Shown here: positions 42,751-51,341 of the stretch, piece by piece
Numbering within the stretch: position 1 is the first letter of the stretch
Layout of the letters: each line of letters starts with the position of its first letter
Origin: Bordetella parapertussis
Lineage (GTDB): Bacteria; Pseudomonadota; Gammaproteobacteria; Burkholderiales; Burkholderiaceae_B
Direction of reading: 5' to 3'
Assembly (NCBI GenBank): GCA_945895265.1
Contig: CAMDEF010000002.1
Location: 62,001 to 126,000 of the forward strand
DNA length: 64,000 nt
The notes under the pieces: generated by a model
Database searches by the model: none
What the model saw: only the letters and a program-made list of their open reading frames with translations
Told to the model about the DNA's origin: nothing
Translations under genes and position numbers: made by a program

Positions 42751-43746
42751 TTACTCGGCAGTGACTCCCGAGTTTTGAATAATTTTTTTCCATTTGTCGC
42801 TATCGCGCTTAATAAATTCGGCAAATTCTTCTGGCGTGTTTGACATGGGCACTAGCCCGATCTCTTGAAACCGTGTGCGCAAGTTAGGATCTTGAATCGC
42901 CTCGTGAATGGCACGACTCAAGCGTTGAATAATCGGGGCAGGTGTGCCAGCCGGTGCCGAGATACCATACCAATTATGGATCTCGAAGTCTTTCATTCCT
43001 GCTTCAGTCATGGTGGGGACGTCTGGAAACAAAGCGAAGCGTTTGCTTGACGCTAAGGCAATCGCTTTGAGCCTACCCGCGCGGATATGGCTCAGCCCAC
43101 CAGGGATTGTCAAAAACTCTAACTGAGTGCGACCAGCGACTAAATCGATCACAGCTTGAGCGCCGCCCTTGAAGGGAATGTGGTTGATTCGCACGCCCGC
43201 TTGTAACCTGAAGAGTTCACCCGCCAAGTGATCGGCGCCACCGGTACCCGACGAACCGAAAAATACTTTATCAGGATTAGCCTTCAGATAGACGATTAAC
43301 TCAGCTAAATTATTAGCTGGTATTGAGGGGTGGACCGCCAAGATTAAAGGAGCATCGGCCATTAGCGATACAGGTGCAAAGTCTTTTTGTGCGCTGAACG
43401 CAAGATTTTTGTACAGGTGCGGATTAATCGCGATCGGGCCTGCGTAGGCCATTAAAAAGGTATAGCCGTCAGGTGCAGCTTTGGCAACAAAGTCTGTGCC
43501 GATGTTACCGCCACCACCCGCTTTGTTTTCAACCATCATGGTTTGACCTAGAGAAGTCGTTAACAGTTGCGCGATGCTGCGTACGGTGATGTCAGAGGCG
43601 CCACCAGCAACGTAAGGGACAACGAATCGAACTGGCTTGGTTGGCCAAGCGTCGTTGGATTGCGCGGCGCTCGGTAGGCTGGTGAGGGCGATCGTCGTTA
43701 AAAAAAGGCTAGCAAGACCTGAGTAAAGATAATTAGCGAAGCGCAT
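42751..43746 (-). CDS. Bug/TctC-family periplasmic solute receptor
   Basis: This 331-residue protein has a Sec signal (MRFANYLYSGLASLFLTTIA, cleavage after SAAQS) and the tripartite-tricarboxylate receptor fold: WPTKPVRFVVPYVAGGASDI, MMVENKAGGGGNIGT, a variable middle with ADHLAGELFRLQAG, and VPTMTEAGMKDF. Bug proteins bind carboxylates, amino acids or amides. No TctA or TctB membrane partner is present, so it is an orphan receptor, as is common in Bordetella and relatives. It is divergent from the FAH-family gene 176 bases away, and may help sense or capture the substrate of that pathway. Confidence 0.92.
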   Translation of the reverse strand: MRFANYLYSGLASLFLTTIALTSLPSAAQSNDAWPTKPVRFVVPYVAGGASDITVRSIAQLLTTSLGQTMMVENKAGGGGNIGTDFVAKAAPDGYTFLMAYAGPIAINPHLYKNLAFSAQKDFAPVSLMADAPLILAVHPSIPANNLAELIVYLKANPDKVFFGSSGTGGADHLAGELFRLQAGVRINHIPFKGGAQAVIDLVAGRTQLEFLTIPGGLSHIRAGRLKAIALASSKRFALFPDVPTMTEAGMKDFEIHNWYGISAPAGTPAPIIQRLSRAIHEAIQDPNLRTRFQEIGLVPMSNTPEEFAEFIKRDSDKWKKIIQNSGVTAE

Positions 43747-43922
43747 ATTTTTCGTTCCAAAATCCAGTTCACTGGACTGTAGCAGGTGGCTTGACCTTCG
43801 TCTACAGGCCCACCGATTAGCCGCTTTGCGACTCACCCGATTTAGGAGTAACTTCTTGTAAGTTCAAAAACCGTGGGTCAGTGCCCGAGCGTATTGACCT
43901 TATTCACCCCCAAGGAAATCGA

Positions 43923-44792
43923 ATGCGTTTATTCAGTTATCAAGACCAAAGCCAGCAAAAGCGTGTGGGTTTATTGCGTGCCAAAGATTCAAGCGAGTTT
44001 ATCGATCTCGCAGCAACCGACGCCAGCCTGCCCAAGACGCTTCTCGACGTGATCTCAACAGCTGGTGCAATGACGCGTATTGCTGAGTTGGCAAAAAGCT
44101 CAACCGCTTCGATCAAAGCGGTTCAGGGTATCAAGTTCATTCCGTTAGTAGACAATCCAACCAAAATTATCTGCCTGGGTCTGAACTACGCTGACCACGC
44201 CGCCGAAGGTGGACACGCTCGCCCAGAGTACCCAAGTTTCTTTATGCGCGGCCCGAGCTCAATGGTAGGTCACTTGCAGCCCATGATTCGCCCCAAGGTG
44301 TCTGATAAGTTTGACTATGAAGCCGAACTCGCTTTCGTGGTGGGTAAGCGGGCCAAACATTTGACTGCGGCAAACGCGCTTGATTGTTTAGCTGGCTACA
44401 GCGCCTTTAATGATGGCAGCTTGCGCGATTATCAGCGCAAGTCAACGCAATGGACGATCGGTAAAAACTTTGATGCTACCGGTGGCTTTGGCCCCTGGTT
44501 GGTGACACCTGATGAGTTGCCGCGCGCAGCCGATGGCTTGCGGATTCAGTCGCGTCTGAATGGTCAGATCATGCAAGATGCCAACACCAAAAACTTTTTG
44601 TGGGGCATCGTTGAAACACTTGTGCTGATCACTGAGTGCATGACCTTAGAGCCAGGCGATGTCGTCATCACAGGTACGCCAGCCGGTGTTGGCTACGCCA
44701 GAAAGCCGCCCGTCTTTATGAAGGCCGGCGATACCATCGAGATCGACATTGAAGGCGTGGGTGTGTTGAGCAATCCGATTGCCGACGAATAG
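43923..44792 (+). CDS. Fumarylacetoacetate-hydrolase-family protein
   Basis: The 289-residue protein has the FAH C-terminal fold: KIICLGLNYADHAAEGG, FMRGPSSMVGHLQPMIRP, the metal-binding Glu cluster YEAELAFVVGKRAK, FNDGSLRDYQRKSTQWTIGKNF (shown in part), GDVVITGTPAGVGYA and a final IEIDIEGVGVLSN. It may be an acylpyruvase, oxaloacetate decarboxylase or other 2-oxo acid hydrolase. Start ATG at 43923 with AGGA 6 bases before; the frame extends upstream without support. It is followed by a 260-base gap with a good bidirectional terminator; apart from that nothing is seen there. Confidence 0.88.
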   Translation: MRLFSYQDQSQQKRVGLLRAKDSSEFIDLAATDASLPKTLLDVISTAGAMTRIAELAKSSTASIKAVQGIKFIPLVDNPTKIICLGLNYADHAAEGGHARPEYPSFFMRGPSSMVGHLQPMIRPKVSDKFDYEAELAFVVGKRAKHLTAANALDCLAGYSAFNDGSLRDYQRKSTQWTIGKNFDATGGFGPWLVTPDELPRAADGLRIQSRLNGQIMQDANTKNFLWGIVETLVLITECMTLEPGDVVITGTPAGVGYARKPPVFMKAGDTIEIDIEGVGVLSNPIADE

Positions 44793-44963
44793 CTGAAAGA
44801 TGTTTTAGGCCAACCAGATCGCTGCTCAAATTATTTGGTGTAGATGCGTTTATGCGCAGCATTGGTGTGCCGTCGGGGTCACGTTGAGTCAGACGACATT
44901 TAGGCGGTCAGATTGATTCAGATAACGACCAGTGCAGCGACCGTTTTGAAGGCCACAAAAAAA

Positions 44964-44990
44964 ACTCGGCACCTATAACAGGTGCCGAGT
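44964..44990. terminator. Bidirectional intrinsic terminator
   Basis: An 11-bp perfect stem (ACTCGGCACCT with AGGTGCCGAGT) and a 5-base loop. A run of seven A's is directly upstream and a run of T's directly downstream, so it works in both directions. It separates the FAH-family gene (+) from the CaiB-family gene (-), which converge here. Seen directly in the sequence; a clean example. Confidence 0.92.
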
Positions 44991-45052
44991 TTTTTTACTT
45001 ATCCTGGACTGAAGCGGTCACATAAAGAATCGCGTTCAGGGATCACAAAGTG

Positions 45053-46249
45053 TCAGACCACGCCTTGCTCGTAGAACTTGGCGATTTCCGCTTCTGAGTA
45101 GCCGACTTCGCCTAAGACTTCAGCTGTGTGCTCGCCCCATTGTGGCGCGGTGGTGACCACATCAGCTGGTGTACGGCTGAGTATGGTTGGCAGCGTGATA
45201 AAGCCTTTTTCTTTGCCGTTTTTATCTTTCACCATTTTAGAAATGTGCGATTGCTTGATGTGTTCGTCGGCAAACATTTCTGGCACGTTGTAGACCGGGC
45301 CCGCAGGCACGCCCGCCTTGTTCAGATTGTCGACCCAATAGGCAACCGTCTGTGTGCGAAAGACTTCGTTGAGTGCTTTATTGCACTTGACGCGGTTCAC
45401 TGCGCGGGTTTTTTCGTTCGAAAAATCAGGGTCTGCCATCCAGTCAGGGCGCTTGGCGAGTTCGCATAAACGTACCCAATTACCCTGGCCTGAAGCGCCA
45501 AGGTTAAAGACGCCATCGCTGGCTTCAAACAAGCCCATTGGGCTCGAGGTTGGGTGGTCGTTGCCAGCCTGGCCTGCGACGTCACCTTCATTGAGGTAGC
45601 GCGCAGCCTGAAAATCCATCATTGCAATTTGCGCGTGCAACAGCGAGGCATGTACCCACTGCCCTTTGCCTGAACGCTCGCGCTCAAGCAGCGCGGTCAG
45701 AATGCCAATGCCGGCATAGAGACCTGCACTCATGTCGGCAACTGCCAGACCCGCGCGTACTGGGCCCTGGCCTGGGATGCCAGTCACTGACATCAAGCCG
45801 CCCATGCCCTGCATGATCTGGTCAAAGCCCGGGCGCGAGGCGTAGGGGCCTTCTTGGCCGTAACCAGAAATACTGGCCAAAATAATACGAGGGTTCACTT
45901 TAGCCAGTGACTCGTAGTCAACACCTAGTTTGTTTTTGATGTCTGGACGCCAGTTTTCAACCACAACGTCAGCGGTTTTCACCAGACGCATCATGATGTC
46001 TAGCGCGCCGGGCTTTTTGAGGTTCAGCGTGATCGCCCGCTTGTTGCGGTTCAGGTTTTGAAAGTCGCCACCCTCGCGGTTAGCGGCAAACATGCCTTCG
46101 TTAGGGTCGACGCCTTTGGGGGGCTCGATGCGAATCACATCTGCGCCGAAGTCGGCGAGCAGGCGCACACAGTTTGGGCCCGCGCGCACGCGAGACATAT
46201 CGAGAACTTTAAGGTTTGAAAGTGCTGAAGAAGCCTGAATTTTTGACAT
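45053..46249 (-). CDS. Class III CoA-transferase (CaiB/BaiF family)
   Basis: This 398-residue protein, with ATG at 46249, has the family features LKVLDMSRVRAGPNCVRLLADFGADVIRIE (shown in part by ADFGADVIRIE), NRNKRAITLNLKKPG, GYGQEGPYASRPGFDQIMQG with the catalytic Asp, and APQWGEHTAEVLGEVG near the C-terminus. It probably loads CoA on an organic acid with another CoA ester as donor. It is divergent from an enoyl-CoA hydratase gene 163 bases away, and the two may act in the same pathway. It is only distantly similar to the class III transferase at 34574, so it is not a recent duplicate. Confidence 0.9.
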   Translation of the reverse strand: MSKIQASSALSNLKVLDMSRVRAGPNCVRLLADFGADVIRIEPPKGVDPNEGMFAANREGGDFQNLNRNKRAITLNLKKPGALDIMMRLVKTADVVVENWRPDIKNKLGVDYESLAKVNPRIILASISGYGQEGPYASRPGFDQIMQGMGGLMSVTGIPGQGPVRAGLAVADMSAGLYAGIGILTALLERERSGKGQWVHASLLHAQIAMMDFQAARYLNEGDVAGQAGNDHPTSSPMGLFEASDGVFNLGASGQGNWVRLCELAKRPDWMADPDFSNEKTRAVNRVKCNKALNEVFRTQTVAYWVDNLNKAGVPAGPVYNVPEMFADEHIKQSHISKMVKDKNGKEKGFITLPTILSRTPADVVTTAPQWGEHTAEVLGEVGYSEAEIAKFYEQGVV

Positions 46250-46339
46250 GATTTTCGATTTTGATTGAAAGGCAAAGGCGGTCGGGCAGATTTTTCTGTG
46301 ATTTCGAGTGTACTGCCCAGATTCGAAGTCTTTTATATG

Positions 46340-46368
46340 TTGCTTTCGGTGTTTTTGCAAGTGATACT
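46340..46368 (+). promoter_or_regulatory. Possible sigma-70-type promoter for the enoyl-CoA hydratase gene
   Basis: TTGCTT (46340-46345) and GATACT (46363-46368) are separated by 17 bases in the divergent gap. Matches to consensus are modest (three and four of six). It lies about 45 bases before the GTG start. Evidence is weak. Confidence 0.3.
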
Positions 46369-46412
46369 GCTAGACTAACAACGATTAACAATGTCCAAAA
46401 AGGGGAATTTTC

Positions 46413-47228
46413 GTGGCAGAGTCAAGTACAGAGAAAAAAAGCATCGTTGGCAGCATCATTGCCGAGAAAAAGGGCCCGATCGGTACTATCCTGATCTCGA
46501 ACCCCAACAAAATGAATGCCATGTCAGTGCAGATGTGGACAGACTTGCCTAAAGCGATCCGCGCCTTTGACGCCGATCCTGAAGTGCGGGTCATTGTGAT
46601 TGTCGGGCAAGGCGAAAAAGCCTTTGTTTCGGGCGCTGATATTTCTCAGTTTGATACCTTGCGCAGCTCGCCAGAAACTCAATTGGCTTACGAAGATGCG
46701 GTGTCAGATTCAATGAATGCGCCGGTCGAGTGTTCAAAGCCTGTGATCGCGCAGATTCGCGGCTTCTGTTTTGGTGGTGGCTTAGGCCTTGCAGCGGCCT
46801 GCGATATTCGCATCTGCACAGAAGACGCAACCTTCAGAATGCCTGCCGCTCGTTTGGGCTTGGGCTATGGTCATAAAGGGATCAACCGTTTCACCAACAT
46901 CATTGGCTTGGCCAACGCGACTGATATTTTTGTGACGGCACGTCGCTTTGATGCCCACGATGCGTTGCGGATGGGGTTTGTGTCGCGCGTGTGCAAGGGT
47001 GACGAGATCGATGCCGTGATCGCTGAATACACCAAGCTGATCGCTGAAAACGCGCCCTTAACCGTGGCTGCCAGCAAGTTCAATATTCGCCAAGTCTGTG
47101 CTCAGCCAGACGAGCAAGATCTAAAGCGCGCTGTTGAAATGGTGAAGGCGTGTTTTGCCAGCGATGATTTCAAAGAAGGCCGGGCAGCGTTCTTAGAAAA
47201 ACGCCCGGCGCAATTCAAGGGTCGCTAA
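46413..47228 (+). CDS. Enoyl-CoA hydratase/isomerase family protein
   Basis: This 271-residue crotonase-fold protein starts with GTG at 46413 after AAGGGGAA. The oxyanion loops are KAFVSGADISQFDTL and RGFCFGGGLGLAAACDIRIC. One acid typical of the hydratase pair is seen near CTEDATFRMPAARLGLGYGH, where the catalytic Glu positions are not both clear; the function could be hydratase, isomerase or another crotonase reaction. The C-terminus has the family segment ASDDFKEGRAAFLEKRPAQFKGR. Divergent from the CaiB transferase. Confidence 0.88.
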   Translation: MAESSTEKKSIVGSIIAEKKGPIGTILISNPNKMNAMSVQMWTDLPKAIRAFDADPEVRVIVIVGQGEKAFVSGADISQFDTLRSSPETQLAYEDAVSDSMNAPVECSKPVIAQIRGFCFGGGLGLAAACDIRICTEDATFRMPAARLGLGYGHKGINRFTNIIGLANATDIFVTARRFDAHDALRMGFVSRVCKGDEIDAVIAEYTKLIAENAPLTVAASKFNIRQVCAQPDEQDLKRAVEMVKACFASDDFKEGRAAFLEKRPAQFKGR

Positions 47229-47310
47229 GCGTCAGGCTCGCGTTTGCTCGGTGTTTTTTGTGAGTTGACGCGAGACGATTCAGCGCAAGGGTGGGGCAGA
47301 GCAGTGTCCC

Positions 47311-48096
47311 TTAATGCGCGCGCTTCGGAAATTGCATCAGTAAAACAGACGCCCCTGCACCGCCAGCGGTGATCGTGGGGGCTGGTTCGGTGGGGTCGAC
47401 AAAGAGCAAGGCCTGCTTGCCACCGAGATGCTCATTGAGATGACACTCACCGCTCATGACCATCCAGTATTGCCCGCGGCCCTCGCTTGGCGCAGGACCT
47501 GTGATTTGTTGGCCTGGCGCTGCATGGTAAAGCGTCGCGCCCAACCCGTCGGCTTCATAGGGGACGACGTTATGTTCGAGCACGCCGGTAAGATTTTTCG
47601 GGCCATCCGCATCGCCCAATAAAGCCGGAACGAGCCCTAAGCCATGACGATAGTCTTTGGTACGGCCTTTCAGGCCTTCTTTGTAGTCGGGCATCCAACG
47701 TGCCCCCGGATCCCAGCCGTTACGCAGGGTGTAGTACTCAACACCCGCTTCGGCCGCGTGGATCGGTGCGTAGGGAGTGAAACCCATGGCGTAGTGAACG
47801 GTCAGGCCCTCGATGGGCTTAATGCCGAACTTGCCACCACCGGCAACAAATACCTGAAACTGATCGGCTTGGTGATAATGACCAGGGATCGACATATTGG
47901 CCGCTTGCTCGACCAAAAAAGCGATCGGCTCAAGTGGGGGCGGAAACGCCTCGGGCGGGCGCGCTGGCAAGCCGGTAGCTTTGCGTTCAACCGAGTTCAC
48001 GCCAATACACGAAGACACGTGCGTGATCGTGCCGTTGGGCAGTTTGTTGTAGTGGCGGTTTGCAAGAGCGTGCTCGCGGGTGGCAAAGGATGGCAT
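47311..48096 (-). CDS. Bicupin-like protein of unknown function
   Basis: The 261-residue protein has two cupin-like halves. The first has a metal-binding pattern (PGHYHQADQFQVFVAGGGKFG), the second has HAAPGQQITGPAPSEGRGQYWMVMSGE. The HxH...Q/E pattern in the first half suggests a metal, but in the second half the His residues are only partly kept. Start ATG at 48096, with AGGGA 9 bases upstream; TTG at 48105 would be too near this site. Divergent from a Bug receptor, so it may act on or sense the same organic acid. No substrate known. Confidence 0.75.
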   Translation of the reverse strand: MPSFATREHALANRHYNKLPNGTITHVSSCIGVNSVERKATGLPARPPEAFPPPLEPIAFLVEQAANMSIPGHYHQADQFQVFVAGGGKFGIKPIEGLTVHYAMGFTPYAPIHAAEAGVEYYTLRNGWDPGARWMPDYKEGLKGRTKDYRHGLGLVPALLGDADGPKNLTGVLEHNVVPYEADGLGATLYHAAPGQQITGPAPSEGRGQYWMVMSGECHLNEHLGGKQALLFVDPTEPAPTITAGGAGASVLLMQFPKRAH

Positions 48097-48259
48097 GTCG
48101 GACAATCCCTAAAAATTCTGGTGAATAATCTTATTTGTGTGAATCTTACCTGTCTGGTGCGCCCCCTGTCGACCGAGGCGGCAATTTTTAGCGTGAAACA
48201 GGCGGTTTCGCGTTAGACTTTACCCAAACACAGATGATAAACCTACTGAGACTGAAACT

Positions 48260-49243
48260 ATGAAACTGCTTCGATCCCTTGCGCTCACTGGTGCCTGTCT
48301 CTTGTCGCTGTCATTCTCGACCCTGACGCAAGCGCAGGGTGCCTACCCTGATAAACCGATTTCGATTTGGATTGGGTTTCCTCCCGGCACCTCAACCGAC
48401 TCTGTCGGTCGAATTTTGGCCGATAAGATGAGCAAAGATCTTGGTCAGCCGATCATCATCAAAAATAAGCCGGGCGTTGGCGGCACCCTAGCCCCCGCTG
48501 AGGTTGCCAAGTCGCAACCCGACGGTTATACCTTGCTGTTGAGCGCAACGGCTCCGATGGGGACTGCTGCGCATTTGATGAAAAACTTGCCTTACTCGCC
48601 CTTGACGGATTTTGCACCGATTGGTCAAGCGTCGTGGTTACCCTTTTTATTGGTGAGCAACAAAACCAAAGGCCTCGATACGTTTGAAAAATATATTGCC
48701 TACGCGAAGGCAAAGCCAGATGCACTGACCTATGCCTCGATTGGTAATGGCACAACGAGCCATCTCGTGATGTTGATGATGCTGAATAAAGCTGGGGTGA
48801 AGATGGTGCACGTGCCCTATCAAGGCAGTACCCAATCCCAGGCTGATGTGATTGGCGGCAACGTTGACGCCACGTTTGATACGATGGTGACGGTGTATCC
48901 ACATGTGGTGTCGGGTCGTTTGAATGCTTTGGCCGTGAGCACAACAAAACGCACGGCGATGGATCCTTCAATACCCACGATCGAAGAAAAAGGGCTGGGC
49001 AGCTTTAATTTAGGGGCTTGGATTGGTATGTTTGTCGTCAAAAACACGCCACAGCCGATTATCAACAAGTTGCATGGCGCACTCAATCGTGCTCTGTCTG
49101 ACCCTGAGACCGCGCGTAAACTTGTGGCCTTAGGTACCGAGGTCGTGAGTAGTGAAAGCCCCGCGCAATTTAGTCAGTTTGTTGCCCATAATTACAAGCT
49201 CTGGGGTGAGATGGTTGAGCTCTCTGGGCTTGAAAAGAAATAG
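48260..49243 (+). CDS. Bug/TctC-family periplasmic solute receptor
   Basis: The 327-residue protein has a signal peptide (MKLLRSLALTGACLLSLSFS, cleavage after TQAQ) and the Bug motifs YPDKPISIWIGFPPGTSTDS, IIIKNKPGVGGTLAPAEVA, PYQGSTQSQADVIGG and IPTIEEKGLGSF. It is an orphan receptor with no membrane partner genes nearby. It is divergent from the bicupin gene, with 163 bases between them. About 134 bases separate it from the next gene, where an imperfect inverted repeat around a T-run (49310-49344) was seen. Confidence 0.92.
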   Translation: MKLLRSLALTGACLLSLSFSTLTQAQGAYPDKPISIWIGFPPGTSTDSVGRILADKMSKDLGQPIIIKNKPGVGGTLAPAEVAKSQPDGYTLLLSATAPMGTAAHLMKNLPYSPLTDFAPIGQASWLPFLLVSNKTKGLDTFEKYIAYAKAKPDALTYASIGNGTTSHLVMLMMLNKAGVKMVHVPYQGSTQSQADVIGGNVDATFDTMVTVYPHVVSGRLNALAVSTTKRTAMDPSIPTIEEKGLGSFNLGAWIGMFVVKNTPQPIINKLHGALNRALSDPETARKLVALGTEVVSSESPAQFSQFVAHNYKLWGEMVELSGLEKK

Positions 49244-49377
49244 CTCAACGGTCGCTTCACGACTGTTTCGGATCGTGTAATCTTGCGACTTGGCGAGCTT
49301 GATTGACAACGCAGTGCTGCCTTTTTTTGGGCGTCACTGCTTCACCGATTGCTTGATTTACTAATTCTGGAGTTTTC

Positions 49378-49932
49378 ATGTTGTTCCAAAAAGCTGTCCG
49401 TTTTTTTGTGTTGGTGAGTGCTGTCGCAGCGCTTTGTTTGTCGACACTAGCGCGCGCTGAAGATCGTGCCAGTCTTGAGCGTCACTCGCAGGCTGCCTTA
49501 AACTCTTTGATTGCCCAAAATGCTTCGGCACGCGATCTGAGCAAACGCGCAGTGGCCGTGCTGGTGTTTCCGGATGTTAAAAAAGCCGGTCTAATCGTGG
49601 GTGGCCAATTTGGCGAGGGCGTGCTGTGGCGCGGCGGCAAGGCTGCCGCTTTCTACAACACAGGCGGGGCCTCGTATGGCTTTCAGGCAGGTGTGCAAGA
49701 GTACGGCTATGCCATGTTCTTCATGACAGAAAGCGCCTTGAAATCGCTTGACTCGACTCAGGGCTTTGAAGTTGGCGTAGGCCCAAGCATTGTGGTGATG
49801 GATCAGGGTAAAGGTGTGACGCACACCACGACGACGATGCAAGATGATATCTACGCTTTTATCTTCAATCAAAAAGGCTTGATGGCTGGCATCGGGATTC
49901 AAGGTAACAAGATTACAAAAATCACCAAGTGA
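49378..49932 (+). CDS. SYLF/Ysc84-domain lipid-binding protein, exported
   Basis: This 184-residue protein has an N-terminal signal (FFVLVSAVAALCLSTLARA, cleavage near residue 23) and a SYLF domain (RAVAVLVFPDVKKAGLIVGGQFGEG, shown in part; FYNTGGASYGFQAG; DIYAFIFNQKGLMAGIGIQG). Such domains bind phosphoinositides in eukaryotes; in bacteria the function is unclear but the proteins are exported and likely associate with the envelope. It precedes the radical-SAM gene by 58 bases. Confidence 0.88.
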   Translation: MLFQKAVRFFVLVSAVAALCLSTLARAEDRASLERHSQAALNSLIAQNASARDLSKRAVAVLVFPDVKKAGLIVGGQFGEGVLWRGGKAAAFYNTGGASYGFQAGVQEYGYAMFFMTESALKSLDSTQGFEVGVGPSIVVMDQGKGVTHTTTTMQDDIYAFIFNQKGLMAGIGIQGNKITKITK

Positions 49933-49990
49933 GCGGATGCGTCTTGAACACATGTCTGCGCCGCTTTCTTACTAGTCTGAGTGGTTTGCA

Positions 49991-51241
49991 GTGACACTGC
50001 CCACGCATAACTTGCCGCCGTTGCCTGCGGGCAGGCACTATCGTTTTCATACGATGGCTAAACCCTCGGGCGCCGAGTGCAATATCGATTGCGATTATTG
50101 CTTTTATTTGCATAAAACTGAATTGCTCGAGCAACCCAAGCATGCGCGCATGGATGCCGCCACGCTTGAGCAATACGTGCGGCAATACATCGAAAGTCAA
50201 ACCGGCGAGCAAGTTGTGTTTTCTTGGCAGGGTGGTGAGCCCACCTTGTTAGGTTTGCCGTTTTATCAGCAAGTGGTGGCTTTACAAAACAAGTACGCAA
50301 AGCCCAATCAAAAAATAGAAAATGATTTGCAAACCAACGGCATTGCGCTTGACGCTGACTGGGTAAAGTTTTTAAAACAGCATCATTTTCATGTGGGCTT
50401 ATCGATCGACGGCCCACGTGAGTTGCATGACGCCTATCGAAAAACAAACAATGGTAAGTCTACCTTTGATTATGTGATGAGCGCGGCAAAGCGACTAGTG
50501 GATGCCGACGTATCGTTTGCAGCGTTATGTGTAGTCAATCGTCGCAACGCGCTTCATCCCAAAGAGGTCTATCGGTTTTTAGCCGACGAGGTGGGTACTT
50601 GGCGAGTGCAATTTAATCCTGCGGTTGAGCCACGCGCATTCAAACAAGCAGCGCCAGCAAAAATGGATTTCTCTGCCGCTCCCCTGCAAGATAGCGCTCG
50701 CGCAAAGCCGGGTCACCCGTTATCCATTGTGACTGACTGGTCGGTTGACCCAGACGACTATGGCAGTTTTTTGTCAGGCGTTTGGGATGAGTGGTTGGCG
50801 ACTGACTTTGGTCGTATCCACGTCAATCTCTTTGAAACGGCTGTCGCGCAAGCTGCAGGCATGCCCGCGCAAACGTGCACGCAGGCAGAGTTTTGCGGTA
50901 AAGGCCTGGCGCTTGAGCATGATGGCTCTGTGTATTCGTGCGACCATTTTGTGTATCCAGAGTACAAGCTCGGTACGATCGCGCAAACACACCTAGGCGA
51001 TTTGGCGTTTTCAGCGAAGCAAGAAAAATTTGGCATGGACAAGCGCGACACTCTGCCTAAGCAGTGTCGCGAGTGCGATTACTTAAAGCTGTGCTGGGGT
51101 GAGTGCCCTAAAAATCGTCTGATCAAAACGCGCGAGGGCGAGGTCGGGCTGAATTATTTATGCTCGGGCTTGTATCGCTTTTATGAACACATCGGCCCAG
51201 ATATCGTTCGTATTTTGCGACAGCTGGGCCATTTGCGTTAA
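49991..51241 (+). CDS. Anaerobic-type sulfatase-maturating radical SAM enzyme
   Basis: The 416-residue protein contains the radical SAM cluster motif CNIDCDYCFY (Cys30, Cys34, Cys37), WQGGEPTLLG, DLQTNG, GLSIDGP, and C-terminal Cys-rich SPASM-type segments (CTQAEFCGKGLALEHDGSVY and CRECDYLKLCWGECPKNR). These match anSME, which turns a Ser or Cys of a sulfatase into formylglycine. The start is GTG at 49991. The neighbouring convergent gene encodes a sulfatase with a Ser at the modified position, which only this type of maturase can process. The pairing is strong support for its role. Confidence 0.93.
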   Translation: MTLPTHNLPPLPAGRHYRFHTMAKPSGAECNIDCDYCFYLHKTELLEQPKHARMDAATLEQYVRQYIESQTGEQVVFSWQGGEPTLLGLPFYQQVVALQNKYAKPNQKIENDLQTNGIALDADWVKFLKQHHFHVGLSIDGPRELHDAYRKTNNGKSTFDYVMSAAKRLVDADVSFAALCVVNRRNALHPKEVYRFLADEVGTWRVQFNPAVEPRAFKQAAPAKMDFSAAPLQDSARAKPGHPLSIVTDWSVDPDDYGSFLSGVWDEWLATDFGRIHVNLFETAVAQAAGMPAQTCTQAEFCGKGLALEHDGSVYSCDHFVYPEYKLGTIAQTHLGDLAFSAKQEKFGMDKRDTLPKQCRECDYLKLCWGECPKNRLIKTREGEVGLNYLCSGLYRFYEHIGPDIVRILRQLGHLR

Positions 51242-51265
51242 GGCGAGGTTGGGCCAAAATTCAGA

Positions 51266-51324
51266 CGAAGTTCACGTGAATTTAAGCCGAAATCGACTCG
51301 AAGTTCACGCGAAATTAAGCCGAA
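51266..51324. repeat. Two 26-bp direct repeats between the maturase and sulfatase genes
   Basis: Copies at 51266-51291 and 51299-51324 match at 24 of 26 positions, spaced 33 bases. Each begins CGAAGTTCACG and ends TTAAGCCGAA; a partial third start (CGAAGTTAACG) overlaps the end. They sit in the 100-base convergent gap and show no terminator shape. Probably a short tandem duplication; a role in transcript ending or mRNA binding is possible. Confidence 0.65.
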
Positions 51325-51341
51325 GTTAACGGGCGCCCTGC

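Noticed and set aside
47644..48216. Open frame of 190 codons on the + strand opposite the bicupin gene
   Set aside because: It has no family signature and lies on the antisense strand of a gene with clear cupin motifs and a good ribosome-binding site.
49310..49344. Inverted repeat with a T-run in the loop before the SYLF gene, considered as a terminator
   Set aside because: The T-run is in the loop, not after the stem, and the stem is interrupted, so it is not a proper intrinsic terminator.
40205..51324. Direct repeats at 40205 and 51266 considered as CRISPR
   Set aside because: Each has only two units, with spacers of 8 and 7 bases, and no cas genes are nearby.
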